A stretch of 64,000 nucleotides of DNA from QHXW01 sp035280425 (GTDB lineage: Bacteria; Acidobacteriota; Terriglobia; Bryobacterales; Bryobacteraceae). Position 1 is the stretch's first letter; every line of letters begins with the position of its first letter. The notes below the pieces were generated by a model. The model made no database searches, was not told the DNA's origin, and saw only the letters and a list, made by a program, of their open reading frames with translations. The position numbers and the translations under genes were made by a program. Below are positions 8,062-17,600 of this stretch, in pieces. The stretch covers positions 124,001-188,000 of the forward strand of contig DATEFW010000034.1 of assembly GCA_035280425.1 (NCBI GenBank), given 5' to 3'.

Positions 8062-10715
8062 ATCCTCAGCCGCGCGCCCGGCGGATCGTAAAACGCTTCC
8101 GTGACTAAGCGCGCGCGAGCCGTTCGGCCGTCAACGCGAATATCAATTTCGGCGCCTTCGTTCGCCAATCGGCCTGCGAGCCACGCCAGCCCCACTGCCT
8201 TGCCGTTCGCTGGCGAGTAGCGCGCGCTGGTTACCCGCCCGGCGAGCGAGCCATTCACCAAGATCGCCGCGCCATCCTGCGGCAAGGATTCATCCAGCAT
8301 CACAAACCCCACCAGGTTCTGCTGTGCCGGCGCGCTCGATAGCCGCCGGAGTGCGTTGCGCCCGATAAAGTCATTCTTATCGAGCTTCGCCACCCAGGCC
8401 ATGTCCGCTTCATAGGGATTCGAAAGAGCATCCGTATCGACCCCGACAATCACGTGCCGCTTCTCAAGCCGCAACCACCGCTGCGCCTCCACGCCGAAAG
8501 GCCGGATGCCGAAGCCCCCGCCCGCATCCAACAACTTGCGCCAGAGGTGCTCGCCATATTCTGCCGGGAAGTGGACCTCCCAGCCCGTCTCGCCCACGAA
8601 ACCGATGCGCAAAAGCAGCGCCGCAACCCCCGCTACCTCTGCTTCACGGCACGACATATATGGAAAGGCCTTGGTCGAAAGATCACAATCCGTCAACGTT
8701 TTCAATACATCACGCGCCTGCGGACCCGCCAGATTCACCGCCGCACGTCCCCCGGTCACGTTCGTAATGTGCACGTCCCAGCCCGTTCCGATCAGCCACC
8801 ACTCGAGCCACTGCTGGACGAAATCCAGATTGCCGGTCGTTGTGGTAATGAAGTAGTGGTCCTCGGCAAGCCGCGAAATTGTGCCGTCATCCAGCATGAT
8901 GCCTGCCTCGTCGCACAGCACGGAATACCGCACACGGCCCGGCTTCAAATCCGAGAAGCGGTTCGTGTAGACCTTATCCAGCAGCCTGCCGGCATCGCGT
9001 CCCTTGACGTCCAACTTGCCCAGCGTGCTGACGTCGATCAGTCCCACTCGCTCGCGCACGGCCCGGTATTCTTCTTCCACGCACGTGCGCTCCGAACTGC
9101 ATGTCGCGCTCTTGTAATAGCGCGGGCGCTTCCACTCTCCCATGTCCATCCACACTGCGCCCGATTCGTCGTGCGCATAATGCATCGGCGTGCGGCGTAT
9201 CGGATGATGCCGTGCACCGGCCAGAGCGCCGAGTGAAACCGATGGATTCGGTGGGCGCGATGTGGTCGCGCCTGTCTCGCCCATCGTCCGCCCCGTCTCG
9301 TGTGCGCACACGCCAATCCCGGCCAACTGGCACATCTTGCCCTGGCACGGTCCCATTGTCAAAGTGGTGTACCGCTTTAAGGTTTCGATGTGTTCGAATC
9401 CTTCGCCGATCGCATCGCGCAAGTCGCAGGTCGAGACGTCGGAGCAGAAGCACACAAACGCGCGCTTCTCGAGCGGAATGTCTTTTGGTGGAAGGGGCGC
9501 CGCGCGGGAAATCCAGGCTCCCGTGACTTCCCCGGCAGCGCTTACGTTCGCCGGCAGATCCACCGGTAGAAACGCTCCACGTTCGTCGCTCCAGGCGAGC
9601 TTTCCGCCTGCCTGATTCAGCAGGCCTGCATCCGGCACCCGCTGCCCGCACATAACGACCAGATCGCATGCGAACTCTCCGTCTTTCGCACGCACGGCCG
9701 TAACATGAGAAGACCCAATGGCCGAAACCACCTGGTGCGGAGCCAGCGTGGTGATCACTTCGACACCAGCCTCCTGAAGATCCGCCGCTACTTCCTCCCC
9801 TTGCTCTCCGTTCGCGACAACTACCGCCCGCTCTCCAGGCTTGATCCCATGCAGATGGATCAACCGCTGTACGGCGCTCGACAACATGACGCCCGGCAGA
9901 TCGTTATTTTCGAACGTGAACGGCGTTTCGTATGCGCCTGTGGCCACCACGACGCGCTTTGCGCGAAGATGGATCAGCCGCTCGCGAGCGCCCGGATGCG
10001 GATTCGATTGCAGCACGCCGAGCAGGTTGCCTTCATAGAGCCCAAAACAGTAAGCCCTGGAAAGGATCTCGACACGCGGCTGCGATCGCAATTGCGCGAT
10101 CAATTCTGCTGGAACGGCCCGCGCGCGTTTGCGATACCGCAGATGCCCGCCGAGCTCGAGCTGGTCGTCTATGAGCGTAACCTGGGCGCCGTTCTTCGCG
10201 AGATCGAAAGCGGCGTTCAGCCCCCCCGGCCCACCGCCGATCACGGCAACTTCTGCATGCATCCAGCCATGTTCGTAATCGGTCGAACCCTGATCGGGTG
10301 ATGGAACGATTCCTAATCCCGCGGCTTTGCGGATGAACCCTTCGGCGGCGTGCCAGGACCACTCGTGCGTCATGGTCTTGTAGTACCAGCCCACCGGCAT
10401 CAGCCGGTCGAAACGTTGCACAACCGAGAGCCAGTCGTGATCGAGTGACGGGTAGGCATTCTGGTGACGCACTCGCATTCCGGGTTTGGCCGGAGTGATG
10501 CACGTCCGCACATTGGGCGTGTTGTCGACGTCCATGAGACAGTTGGGGCATTTGCCGGCCACGCAAAGCAAACCCCGCGGGCGGTGGTATTTGAAGCTGC
10601 GGGTAAAGATCCGGCGCCCGGCGCGATATAAAGCCGATGCCACGCTGTCGCCTTCGCGCGCCTCAATCTGCTTGCCTTCGAATTCAAAAGTGAATGTCTG
10701 GGTGCGGTCGGCCAC
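8058..10715 (-). CDS. mgdC: N-methylglutamate dehydrogenase large subunit C (SoxA-like)
   Basis: 885 residues, close to the usual SoxA/MgdC length. Domains in order: an N-terminal [2Fe-2S]-type domain with C51, C56, C59 and C72; an FAD/NAD domain starting at VIGGGPGG (about 158); a central cysteine domain (C422, C424, C457, C462); and a C-terminal GcvT-like folate domain (about 510-885) with IDVSTLGKLDVKG and VGFVGETGWEVH. The enzyme oxidises N-methylglutamate to glutamate and passes the one-carbon unit on as formaldehyde or methylene-tetrahydrofolate. The N-terminal cysteines suggest an electron-transferring dehydrogenase rather than a simple oxidase; this is inference. Confidence 0.9.
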   Translation of the reverse strand: MADRTQTFTFEFEGKQIEAREGDSVASALYRAGRRIFTRSFKYHRPRGLLCVAGKCPNCLMDVDNTPNVRTCITPAKPGMRVRHQNAYPSLDHDWLSVVQRFDRLMPVGWYYKTMTHEWSWHAAEGFIRKAAGLGIVPSPDQGSTDYEHGWMHAEVAVIGGGPGGLNAAFDLAKNGAQVTLIDDQLELGGHLRYRKRARAVPAELIAQLRSQPRVEILSRAYCFGLYEGNLLGVLQSNPHPGARERLIHLRAKRVVVATGAYETPFTFENNDLPGVMLSSAVQRLIHLHGIKPGERAVVVANGEQGEEVAADLQEAGVEVITTLAPHQVVSAIGSSHVTAVRAKDGEFACDLVVMCGQRVPDAGLLNQAGGKLAWSDERGAFLPVDLPANVSAAGEVTGAWISRAAPLPPKDIPLEKRAFVCFCSDVSTCDLRDAIGEGFEHIETLKRYTTLTMGPCQGKMCQLAGIGVCAHETGRTMGETGATTSRPPNPSVSLGALAGARHHPIRRTPMHYAHDESGAVWMDMGEWKRPRYYKSATCSSERTCVEEEYRAVRERVGLIDVSTLGKLDVKGRDAGRLLDKVYTNRFSDLKPGRVRYSVLCDEAGIMLDDGTISRLAEDHYFITTTTGNLDFVQQWLEWWLIGTGWDVHITNVTGGRAAVNLAGPQARDVLKTLTDCDLSTKAFPYMSCREAEVAGVAALLLRIGFVGETGWEVHFPAEYGEHLWRKLLDAGGGFGIRPFGVEAQRWLRLEKRHVIVGVDTDALSNPYEADMAWVAKLDKNDFIGRNALRRLSSAPAQQNLVGFVMLDESLPQDGAAILVNGSLAGRVTSARYSPANGKAVGLAWLAGRLANEGAEIDIRVDGRTARARLVTEAFYDPPGARLRM

Positions 10716-10722
10716 GGGGTCC

Positions 10723-10974
10723 TTATTCGGGGAAAAAAGCTTCCAGAACTTCGTTGGTGGTGGTGTTTCTCAATGCCTGTAGCCACTGCCGGCAGCCGGA
10801 GCGATGGTACCACCACTCCTTCTGCACGCCGGATTCATTGACCTTCGTATAGGTATACTCCATCCACTGGGCATCCGGCGCCTCAGGCTGCGGCCGTTCT
10901 TTCACTTCGCCTCCGAAGCGGAATTCGTAAACGCTGCGCTGGCCGCAATGCGGGCATGGAATCAGGAATGACAT
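10723..10974 (-). CDS. mgdB: N-methylglutamate dehydrogenase subunit B (SoxD-like zinc protein)
   Basis: 83 residues. Shows the SoxD pattern: CPHCG at the N-terminus (C7, C10), a segment with EFRFGGEV, paired tryptophans and a HRSGC element that completes a zinc site. In sarcosine oxidase the delta subunit is a small structural zinc protein. I chose the ATG at 10974 rather than the longer frame because it lies one base after the mgsC stop and places CPHCG at the normal distance. It is followed after 7 bases by mgdC. Confidence 0.88.
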   Translation of the reverse strand: MSFLIPCPHCGQRSVYEFRFGGEVKERPQPEAPDAQWMEYTYTKVNESGVQKEWWYHRSGCRQWLQALRNTTTNEVLEAFFPE

Positions 10975-10975
10975 A

Positions 10976-12292
10976 CTAGCGCCCAATCACCTTTCTGGTT
11001 CCCGCCAGCGGAATACCGCAGATCATCGAAGCCTCCATCGATAGCGCCGCCATATCCTCGGGCTCGAGATGATGGATATCCGACTTGCCGCAAGCCCGCG
11101 CCAGCATTTGGATCTCGAGCGTCATCGCCCGCAGCAAATTGGCCACGCGTTCGGCGCCTTCATCCATATCCAGACGCTTCATCAGCTCCGGATCCTGCGT
11201 GGTAATGCCGACCGGACAGCGCCCCGTGTGGCAGTGATGGCAGTGATGCGGCTCTGTGCCGAGCGCCTGGTAGTCTTCGATGTAAACCGGCCGATTACAG
11301 TTGAGCGCGATCAGCGCAGCAGTACCGATATAAACCGCATCCGCGCCCAGCGCGATGGCTTTTGCGGCATCTACACCATCCCGAATGCCGCCCGCGATAA
11401 TGAGCTGCACTTCGCCGTAAAGGCCGATATCTTCGAGTGCCGCGCGCGCTTCGCAAACTGCCGCGAGCGTCGGTATCCCGGTGTGCTCCTGCAAAATCGC
11501 AGGCGATGCACCGGTACCGCCCTCCATCCCGTCCACCACAATCACATCCGCGCCGGCCTTGGCCGCCAGCTTTACGTCGTCAAACACGCGGCTTGCACCC
11601 ATCTTGATGAAAATCGGCACCTGTCCGTCGGTGGCCTCGCGCAATTCCTCGACCTTGATGATCATGTCGTCCGGCCCGAGAAAATCCGGATGCCGGGCCG
11701 GGCTTCGCTGATCGACGCCGATGGGCAGGTCGCGCTGCTGCGCGATTACGTCTGAAACTTTCGAGCCGAGCAACAGCCCGCCCGTGCCGGGCTTGGCGCC
11801 CTGGCCGATCGTCAGCTCGATCGCATCCGCCATCCGCATGTGATGAATGTTGATGCCGTAACGCGAAGGCAGCACTTCATAAATCAACGTCCGGCTGTTC
11901 TCGCGCTCGGCCATCAGCATGCCGCCATCGCCGGTGGTGTTGGATGATCCAACGGTGCGTGCTCCGCGCGCCAGAGCAACTTTGGCGTTATAAGAGAGCG
12001 CGCCCCAGCTCATCCCCGTGATCATCACCGGAACGTCCAGCTCAATCGGCTTCCGCGCAAAGCGCGTGCCCAGGACAGTCTTGGTCGAGCACTTTTCGCG
12101 ATAACCTTCCAGTGGAATCCGCGTCAGCGAGCAGGGCAGAAAGGTCAGGTCATCGAACGTCGCCCAGCGGCGCTCGCGCAGCGTTCCCCAGCCGCGAATC
12201 CGGTAAAGTCCCGTCTCCGCTTTCGTCTGAATATCTTCGATGACCGCCGGTTGAAAAGTGCCGCTGGTCACCAGCGTGTTATGCTCCGCCAC
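10976..12292 (-). CDS. mgsC: N-methylglutamate synthase subunit C (glutamate-synthase FMN domain)
   Basis: 438 residues matching the FMN/iron-sulfur synthase domain of glutamate synthase (GlxD/MgsC type). Visible signatures: ITGMSWGALS, the ARTVGSSNTTGDGG loop, IGQGAKPGTGGLL, IFIKMGA, VIVVDGMEGGTGA and IIAGGIRDG for FMN phosphate binding. The iron-sulfur cysteines are C351, C354 and C359 (CHHCHTGRC). It forms N-methylglutamate from glutamate and methylamine (or by transfer from gamma-glutamylmethylamide). Starts 1 base after mgsB ends and ends 1 base before mgdB begins, a very tight operon. Confidence 0.9.
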   Translation of the reverse strand: MAEHNTLVTSGTFQPAVIEDIQTKAETGLYRIRGWGTLRERRWATFDDLTFLPCSLTRIPLEGYREKCSTKTVLGTRFARKPIELDVPVMITGMSWGALSYNAKVALARGARTVGSSNTTGDGGMLMAERENSRTLIYEVLPSRYGINIHHMRMADAIELTIGQGAKPGTGGLLLGSKVSDVIAQQRDLPIGVDQRSPARHPDFLGPDDMIIKVEELREATDGQVPIFIKMGASRVFDDVKLAAKAGADVIVVDGMEGGTGASPAILQEHTGIPTLAAVCEARAALEDIGLYGEVQLIIAGGIRDGVDAAKAIALGADAVYIGTAALIALNCNRPVYIEDYQALGTEPHHCHHCHTGRCPVGITTQDPELMKRLDMDEGAERVANLLRAMTLEIQMLARACGKSDIHHLEPEDMAALSMEASMICGIPLAGTRKVIGR

Positions 12293-12293
12293 G

Positions 12294-12992
12294 CTAGAGC
12301 GCCTCCTGCCAGACTTTCCACTCGCGCTTGTCGAAATTCCAGAGCTTTCGACCGGCTACGACCTTTTGGAATTCAGCGCCACGGCGGCGGCATTGCGGCA
12401 CGTACTTCGGCAAAGTGCCATCCAGCCATGCGATTTCTTCTGCGGAAAGCTCCTGGACTACCGCGTCCGTGCCCAACCCCGCAATTTTTCCACCGACAAA
12501 ACAGACCGTTTCGTACAGCGAGTCAGCAAATGCGTCGCCCGCGTCGCCGCACACAACGAGCGTTCCCTTCTGCCCCATGAACCCCGCCATATAGCCACAG
12601 TTGCCCGCCACCAGCACCGTCCCGCCCTTCATCGAAACACCCAACCGCGCCGCTGCGTCGCCGTGGATCACGACTGTTCCGCCGCGAATCGCCGCCGCCG
12701 CTCCGTTTCCCGCATTCCCCTGCACCGACACATGCCCGGACAGCATGGACTCCGCTAATCCCCATCCTGCACTGCCGGCAATCTCGATCGCCGGTCCGTC
12801 GATCAATCCAGCGCAGAAATAACCAACGCTTCCTTCAATCTTCACTCGCGCCGGCTTCAAAACCGCAACGGCGAGGTTGTGTCGCGCCCCCGGATTCTTC
12901 ACGACGATCTCGGACTCGCCGTGTTCCGCCAGCCGCTTGATTTCCGCGTTGATCTCGCGCGTCGTCCGGCCGTCGCAGTTTATTGCCGCCAT
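12294..12992 (-). CDS. mgsB: N-methylglutamate synthase subunit B (GXGXG domain, GlxC-like)
   Basis: 232 residues with a right-handed beta-helix of GXGXG type, as in the C-terminal domain of glutamate synthase: repeating GSAGWGLAES, GNAGNGAAAAIRGG, GDAAARLGVSMKGG and GNCGYMAGFMGQKG. The open frame extends to 13532, but the ATG at 12992 is preferred: it has AGGAAG 8 bases upstream, overlaps the mgsA stop by 13 bases and places the protein start at MAAINCDGRTTREIN. The upstream part is a shadow of mgsA. It acts as a structural subunit between the amidotransferase and FMN subunits. Confidence 0.9.
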   Translation of the reverse strand: MAAINCDGRTTREINAEIKRLAEHGESEIVVKNPGARHNLAVAVLKPARVKIEGSVGYFCAGLIDGPAIEIAGSAGWGLAESMLSGHVSVQGNAGNGAAAAIRGGTVVIHGDAAARLGVSMKGGTVLVAGNCGYMAGFMGQKGTLVVCGDAGDAFADSLYETVCFVGGKIAGLGTDAVVQELSAEEIAWLDGTLPKYVPQCRRRGAEFQKVVAGRKLWNFDKREWKVWQEAL

Positions 12993-13888
12993 ACCCGCAC
13001 TTCCTTCACCTGCGCTTCCCGGACCACGTAATCGCCCGGTACCGCCGATCGGATGGCAATTTCCTCCGTGGCAATCGCGACGCATTTCTCGGTTTCGGCA
13101 AAAACCAGCGGCTTCAGCGCGAACGGATCCTTTACAAATGCCAGTTCGCGTTCTGTCGCGACCAGGCAGCTGTACGAGCCATCCAGGTCCCGCAGCATCG
13201 CCCCGAGAGCGTTCTCCAGCGTTTTTCCGCCGGTTAGTTGCTCTGCCAGGTAAATGCCAATGATCTCGGAATCGTTCTCGGTATAGAACCGCACGTGACG
13301 CTGTTCGTAGCGCCGCCTGAGCTGGTGATAGTTTGTGATATGCCCATTGTGGACCACCGCCAGATCCGGATAGCCGTGCGCCCAGAACGGCTGGGAGTGG
13401 CTCAAATCCACTCGCGATTCCGTCGAAAGCCTGGTATGCCCGAGTCCGTGGGATCCGCGAAACTGCGCGATCCCGTATGTTTTTTCCAGATTGGCGGGAG
13501 ATCCAACCTGCTTGACAATTTCCAGTCGACACCCTATGCTCACCACTTCGAAATCACCAGAGGCGGCCTCGATGCTGGCCGCCAGTTGGCGGTGGTCGGC
13601 CTGATCGCTTACACAAAAGCGCGCGTACGGGCCAGTAACGGCAAAGTTACCTGACACGCCGCGGGACTCGATCGCTTTAGACAGTGCCCGAACCTTCGCC
13701 TCGGACGTTTCCTTCTCGCCTAATTTGACGCGAACCACAAGCTGGTGATCGCTCGGGGCGGTGTACAGCGCCACGCCGGCGGAATCGGGTCCCCGGCATC
13801 CGAGCGCGTTCAGCATACCCAGAATCGTGCGGCCGATCTCCGCTTGGCCGTTTTGCGACCGGTCCAGGAATCCAACAATTCCGCACAT
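12980..13888 (-). CDS. mgsA: N-methylglutamate synthase subunit A (class II glutamine amidotransferase, GlxB-like)
   Basis: 302 residues starting MCGIVGF, so after Met removal the catalytic Cys is N-terminal, as in all class II amidotransferases. Further signatures are CRGPDSAGVAL, GLGHTRLSTES, SQPFWAHGYPDLAVVHNGHITN and a conserved YTENDSE element. In MgsA this domain cleaves the amide of gamma-glutamylmethylamide (or glutamine) and channels the amine. First gene of the eight-gene operon. No Shine-Dalgarno is visible; a TATACT box ends about 15 nt before the ATG, so the leader is very short. Confidence 0.9.
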   Translation of the reverse strand: MCGIVGFLDRSQNGQAEIGRTILGMLNALGCRGPDSAGVALYTAPSDHQLVVRVKLGEKETSEAKVRALSKAIESRGVSGNFAVTGPYARFCVSDQADHRQLAASIEAASGDFEVVSIGCRLEIVKQVGSPANLEKTYGIAQFRGSHGLGHTRLSTESRVDLSHSQPFWAHGYPDLAVVHNGHITNYHQLRRRYEQRHVRFYTENDSEIIGIYLAEQLTGGKTLENALGAMLRDLDGSYSCLVATERELAFVKDPFALKPLVFAETEKCVAIATEEIAIRSAVPGDYVVREAQVKEVRVWRQ

Positions 13889-13902
13889 TTTGGGGATGCA
13901 GG

Positions 13903-13923
13903 AAGTATACTAGCAGTGTACTT
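13903..13923. promoter_or_regulatory. Inverted repeat in the mgsA/gntR divergent region, candidate operator
   Basis: AAGTATAC-5 nt-GTGTACTT: 8-base arms with one mismatch, each arm holding a GT..AC core typical of FadR-type GntR sites. On the minus strand it contains TATACT and TAGTAT; the latter is 17 nt after TTGATT, giving a plausible promoter for mgsA. Binding of the adjacent GntR protein would cover this promoter. Assignment is by inspection only. Confidence 0.5.
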
Positions 13924-13959
13924 TGACGGAATCAACTGGCTGACCACACGCGGTGACGC

Positions 13960-14619
13960 ATGTTCGCCCGGGCGAGAGCCTCCAAACCGACGAAACCGCA
14001 GAGGCAAGGGGAAGTCGAGCGCGTTTACCAGATCCTGCGCGAATGGCTCATCACCGCCCGGCTCGCGCCCGGCGATTTCTTGTCCGAAGCCGAACTCGCA
14101 GCGCGCTGCAAAACCAGCCGCACGCCCATTCGCGAGGCCTGTAGCCGTCTCGCTCAGGATAAATGGCTGTCGCTGATCCGCCGCAAGGGGTATCTCGTCA
14201 GCCCCATTTCTGTTCGCGAAATCGTCGAGCTCTACGAGTACAGAAAAGTGCTCGAATGTTTTGCCGCAGGAAAAGTTGCCCAGCGCGCTCGGCCCGAACA
14301 AATTGCTGAATTGCGATCGATTCTCGCCATCGAAAATCAGCCCGGCGCCGAGATGCGCGATATCCTGGCTGCCAATGCACGCTTTCACCTGAGCGTGGCG
14401 GAGATGGCCGGTAACCAGCGGGTAATCGATCAATTGCGCCTGGCGCTGGGCTATGTCCGGCGCTTGGATACGCTCTGCACGCAGAAGATTCCCGGCTGGA
14501 TCGCGCATCAGGAAATCATGTTTGAGATCGAGGCGCGCAACGTGGATGGCGCCGAGCGCGCTATGGCTTCCCATATCGATCAGTCGCGTGACAAAATGAT
14601 CAGGCTCTTCAGCAGCTAG
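13960..14619 (+). CDS. GntR-family (FCD/FadR subfamily) transcriptional regulator
   Basis: 219 residues. An N-terminal winged helix (about 20-85) shows RVYQILREWLITARLAPGDFLSEAELAARCKTS in pieces typical of GntR, followed by RTPIREACSRL. The C-terminal FCD effector domain (about 95-215) has the metal-ligand pattern in ANARFHLSVAEMAGN and a later H in SHIDQSRDKM. It is transcribed away from the mgs/mgd/gmaS operon with 71 bases between starts, so it is the likely regulator of methylamine use; the effector could be N-methylglutamate or methylamine (inference). No clear ribosome binding site precedes the ATG. Confidence 0.92.
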   Translation: MFARARASKPTKPQRQGEVERVYQILREWLITARLAPGDFLSEAELAARCKTSRTPIREACSRLAQDKWLSLIRRKGYLVSPISVREIVELYEYRKVLECFAAGKVAQRARPEQIAELRSILAIENQPGAEMRDILAANARFHLSVAEMAGNQRVIDQLRLALGYVRRLDTLCTQKIPGWIAHQEIMFEIEARNVDGAERAMASHIDQSRDKMIRLFSS

Positions 14620-14633
14620 ACTGGCATTAATCC

Positions 14634-17600
14634 ATGCTTCGCCTCTTTGAGCGCGCGATGGTGTGCCTGACGGCGTTCTCCTGCCTCGGCGCAGCTTCTC
14701 TGGAAGGCATCTTGCGCGATGCCACAGGACGGGCTTTATCCGGAGCACACGTTGTGCTCGGCGATGCCCAGCACGAACGGACCGCCGTAACCAGCGCCGA
14801 CGGAAAGTTTGCCTTTTCTGGTCTGCCCCCCGGTAGCTATCCCGTTTCTGTCCGCGATGCGAGTCATCTTGCGGCGGCCCAAAAACACCTTGAGATCCAA
14901 ATGGGAGATCGGCTAGAAATTCTTTTGGAGCTAACTGCTGGCGGCCAGTTGCAGTGGCGCGCCGCCGCAGAAACGGTCGACGTGTCCTCGACCGGCGGTG
15001 AGCGGCTCACCAGCCGCCGCGTTTCCGGGCTTCCGCTAAACAAGCGTGACTTCAGCCAGTTGCTACTGCTAGCCGCCGGAACTCAGACCGACACCAACGG
15101 CGCCGCCAATTTTACCCAGCAGTTTGCCGTAAACGGTCAGCGCGGAACCACGGCTGTGTTTGCCATGGATGGCATCGAGACCACCGACCCGGAAATGGGT
15201 GGGGCCACTTTCTCCAACTTTAACGTCGATGCCATCGAAGAAATCCAGTCTAATTCTGGTGTGATGCCTGCCGACATCGGACATGGAGCTGCCAGCTTCA
15301 CCAATGTAGTCACTAAGTCGGGAAGCGATGTGGTCCATGGGGCCATCTTCGAGTTTGTGCGTAACGCCGCACTGGATGCCCGCAATTTCTTTGACCGCCG
15401 CTCGATCGTTAACCCGGGCCGGCTCCCGCCATTTGAGCGCAATGAATTCGGTTTCACAAATGGCGGGCCGGTAATCATTCCCCATGTCTACAATGGACGC
15501 GGCAAGACTTTCTATTTTGGTCAGTATCAAGGCTTCCGGCAGCTTCTCGGTACCACCCAGGTTCTGCCCGTCCCGACTCAGGAAGAGCGCCGCGGTTTGG
15601 ACACCACCGCTTTTGCCGGCGACACGTTGTTCGTGCCGGTGGATCCGCGCATCGCGGCCGTCTTAGCCCGCTATCCGATGCCCAATGATCCGCAGGGGCC
15701 GTACGGTGCCCGCACTTATGCGACTTCGTCGAAGGTAACCACCGACACGGATCAATTTTCCGTTCGCATCGATCATCATCTATCCGATAAGGACCGGCTA
15801 TTTTTCCGATTCAACTTCAACAACGTCAATGGGCCACTTACAAATCCGAGCCAGACAGCAATTGACCGCACCTTCGCCATAGAGTTTCTGGATCGCCAAC
15901 GAAATGCGGGAATTACTTACACTCGCACGTTCTCCCCGAACTTCGTCATGGAGTCCTCGCTCGGTTATGAACGGAGCCAGCCTCTTTTTCTTCCAGTCAA
16001 TCACCAACAGCCGGCTCTCAAATTTGCCGACGGTTTGTACGAGGCGTTCAACGCGCCCGGTGGAACAATTAGCGGCGTGTGGGGCAACTTGTATCAAGGC
16101 AAACTGATCTTGACTTACGCTACCCAAAAGCACACTTATAAGGGCGGAGCTGAGATACGTGCAAATCGGGATACCAGCGTATTCGGAATCTCCACCAACG
16201 GCGAATACACCTTCGGCGGCGGCACCGCCTATTCGCCTTTATTCATTCCCTCAAGGACCGGTCGCCACGATATCTATCCTGGTGACCCCTTACCCGACTC
16301 GCTGACGGGCTTTCTCACCGCGACTCCGTTTTCTTACACGATCTCGGCCGCGCCGCCGATGTTTCCTCAAGGCGATCATATCGGGTGGACTGCCATCCGC
16401 CGCGAGGCATATAACATTTTTTTCGAAGATACGTGGAGAGTTCGCAGCCGGCTGATCATCGGTTATGGCCTGCGTTACGAAGTCAACACGCCCATTCGCG
16501 AGCCGACCGGCCGCACTTCAGGCCCCGAATTTTTTCTTTCACCTGGTGGACCGGCTGCACCCGCTGCCGTACGTGAGGCGCTGCTCGTTAATCTTCATCC
16601 CACTTACAAACCGGACTGGAACGGCTGGGGCCCGCGGCTTAGCATCGAATGGCGCCCGACCGACAAAACGATTTGGCGGGCTGCAGGATCCCTCACCACC
16701 ATTCTCCCGAACCTGTTTCAGAATAACTTCATAACCGGTGGGGCGCCTTTCGTTATCACACCATATGTATCAGCAACACCGGGCTCTCCCGTCCCCTTCG
16801 ATAATGCGATTTCTCAGTTTCAAATACCGGAATTCTATACCACCGGGGGATCTTTGCTGTTTGCCACCGGCCGCTCTACCGATGTTAAGCCCAATACGGA
16901 ATGGGATGTTCAACGCTTTCAGAATGACCTCGCAGCGCTCACGCCTGGTCATCAGGTTCGCCCGCTTACTGTGTTTGGTAACGCGCTCAATTTTCGCAAT
17001 GGTTACATCGCCAGCTATACCGCAGGATTCGATCGCGATTTTTCGGATATTAAGTTAAGCGCATCGTATGTGGCGACAATTGGTGTGGGCCTTGGTGCGC
17101 TCTATTATCCCAATAGTTATGGTGGAGCAGACCCGGCATTTGCTCCCTTCACTAAGTTTGATGACACCGGACGTGTATTGGGAGGATACGGTCCGGAATT
17201 TTATTTGACAAATCGCGGGCACTCGACCTTCCACTCCCTGCAGACAAGTGTACAAAAGACATCTCCCCGGCTAGGATTAGGCTTTCAAGCTAATTACACT
17301 TTTAGTAAGTCAATCGACGATGTGAGTTCCGTGCTCGGAGGTTTTTTCGGCAGCTTTTCCGGCACGCTGCAACAGTCCGCGCCACAGAATCCCTGGGATA
17401 CGCGGGCGGAGAAAGGCCCTTCCACGTTCGACGTCACTCACGTGGTGGCGCTCAGTTTGGTAGAGGACCTGCCGTTCGAGCGGTGGTTTGCCGCCGGCCG
17501 GTTCAGCCGCGTTCTGACATCCGGTTGGCAATCCTTCGGAATGATCACCTTGACCAGCGGATCTCCCTTTACCATTTACTCGGGCATCCAGCAAACCGGT

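Noticed and set aside
6191..10974. Heterotetrameric sarcosine oxidase
   Set aside because: The four subunits match that family too, but they share an operon with mgsABC and a gmaS-like gene, which points to N-methylglutamate dehydrogenase. No glyA or folate genes are adjacent.
12993..13532. Upstream extension of the mgsB reading frame to 13532 (412 residues)
   Set aside because: The extra residues have no family character, overlap mgsA in another frame, and a good ATG with AGGAAG lies at 12992.
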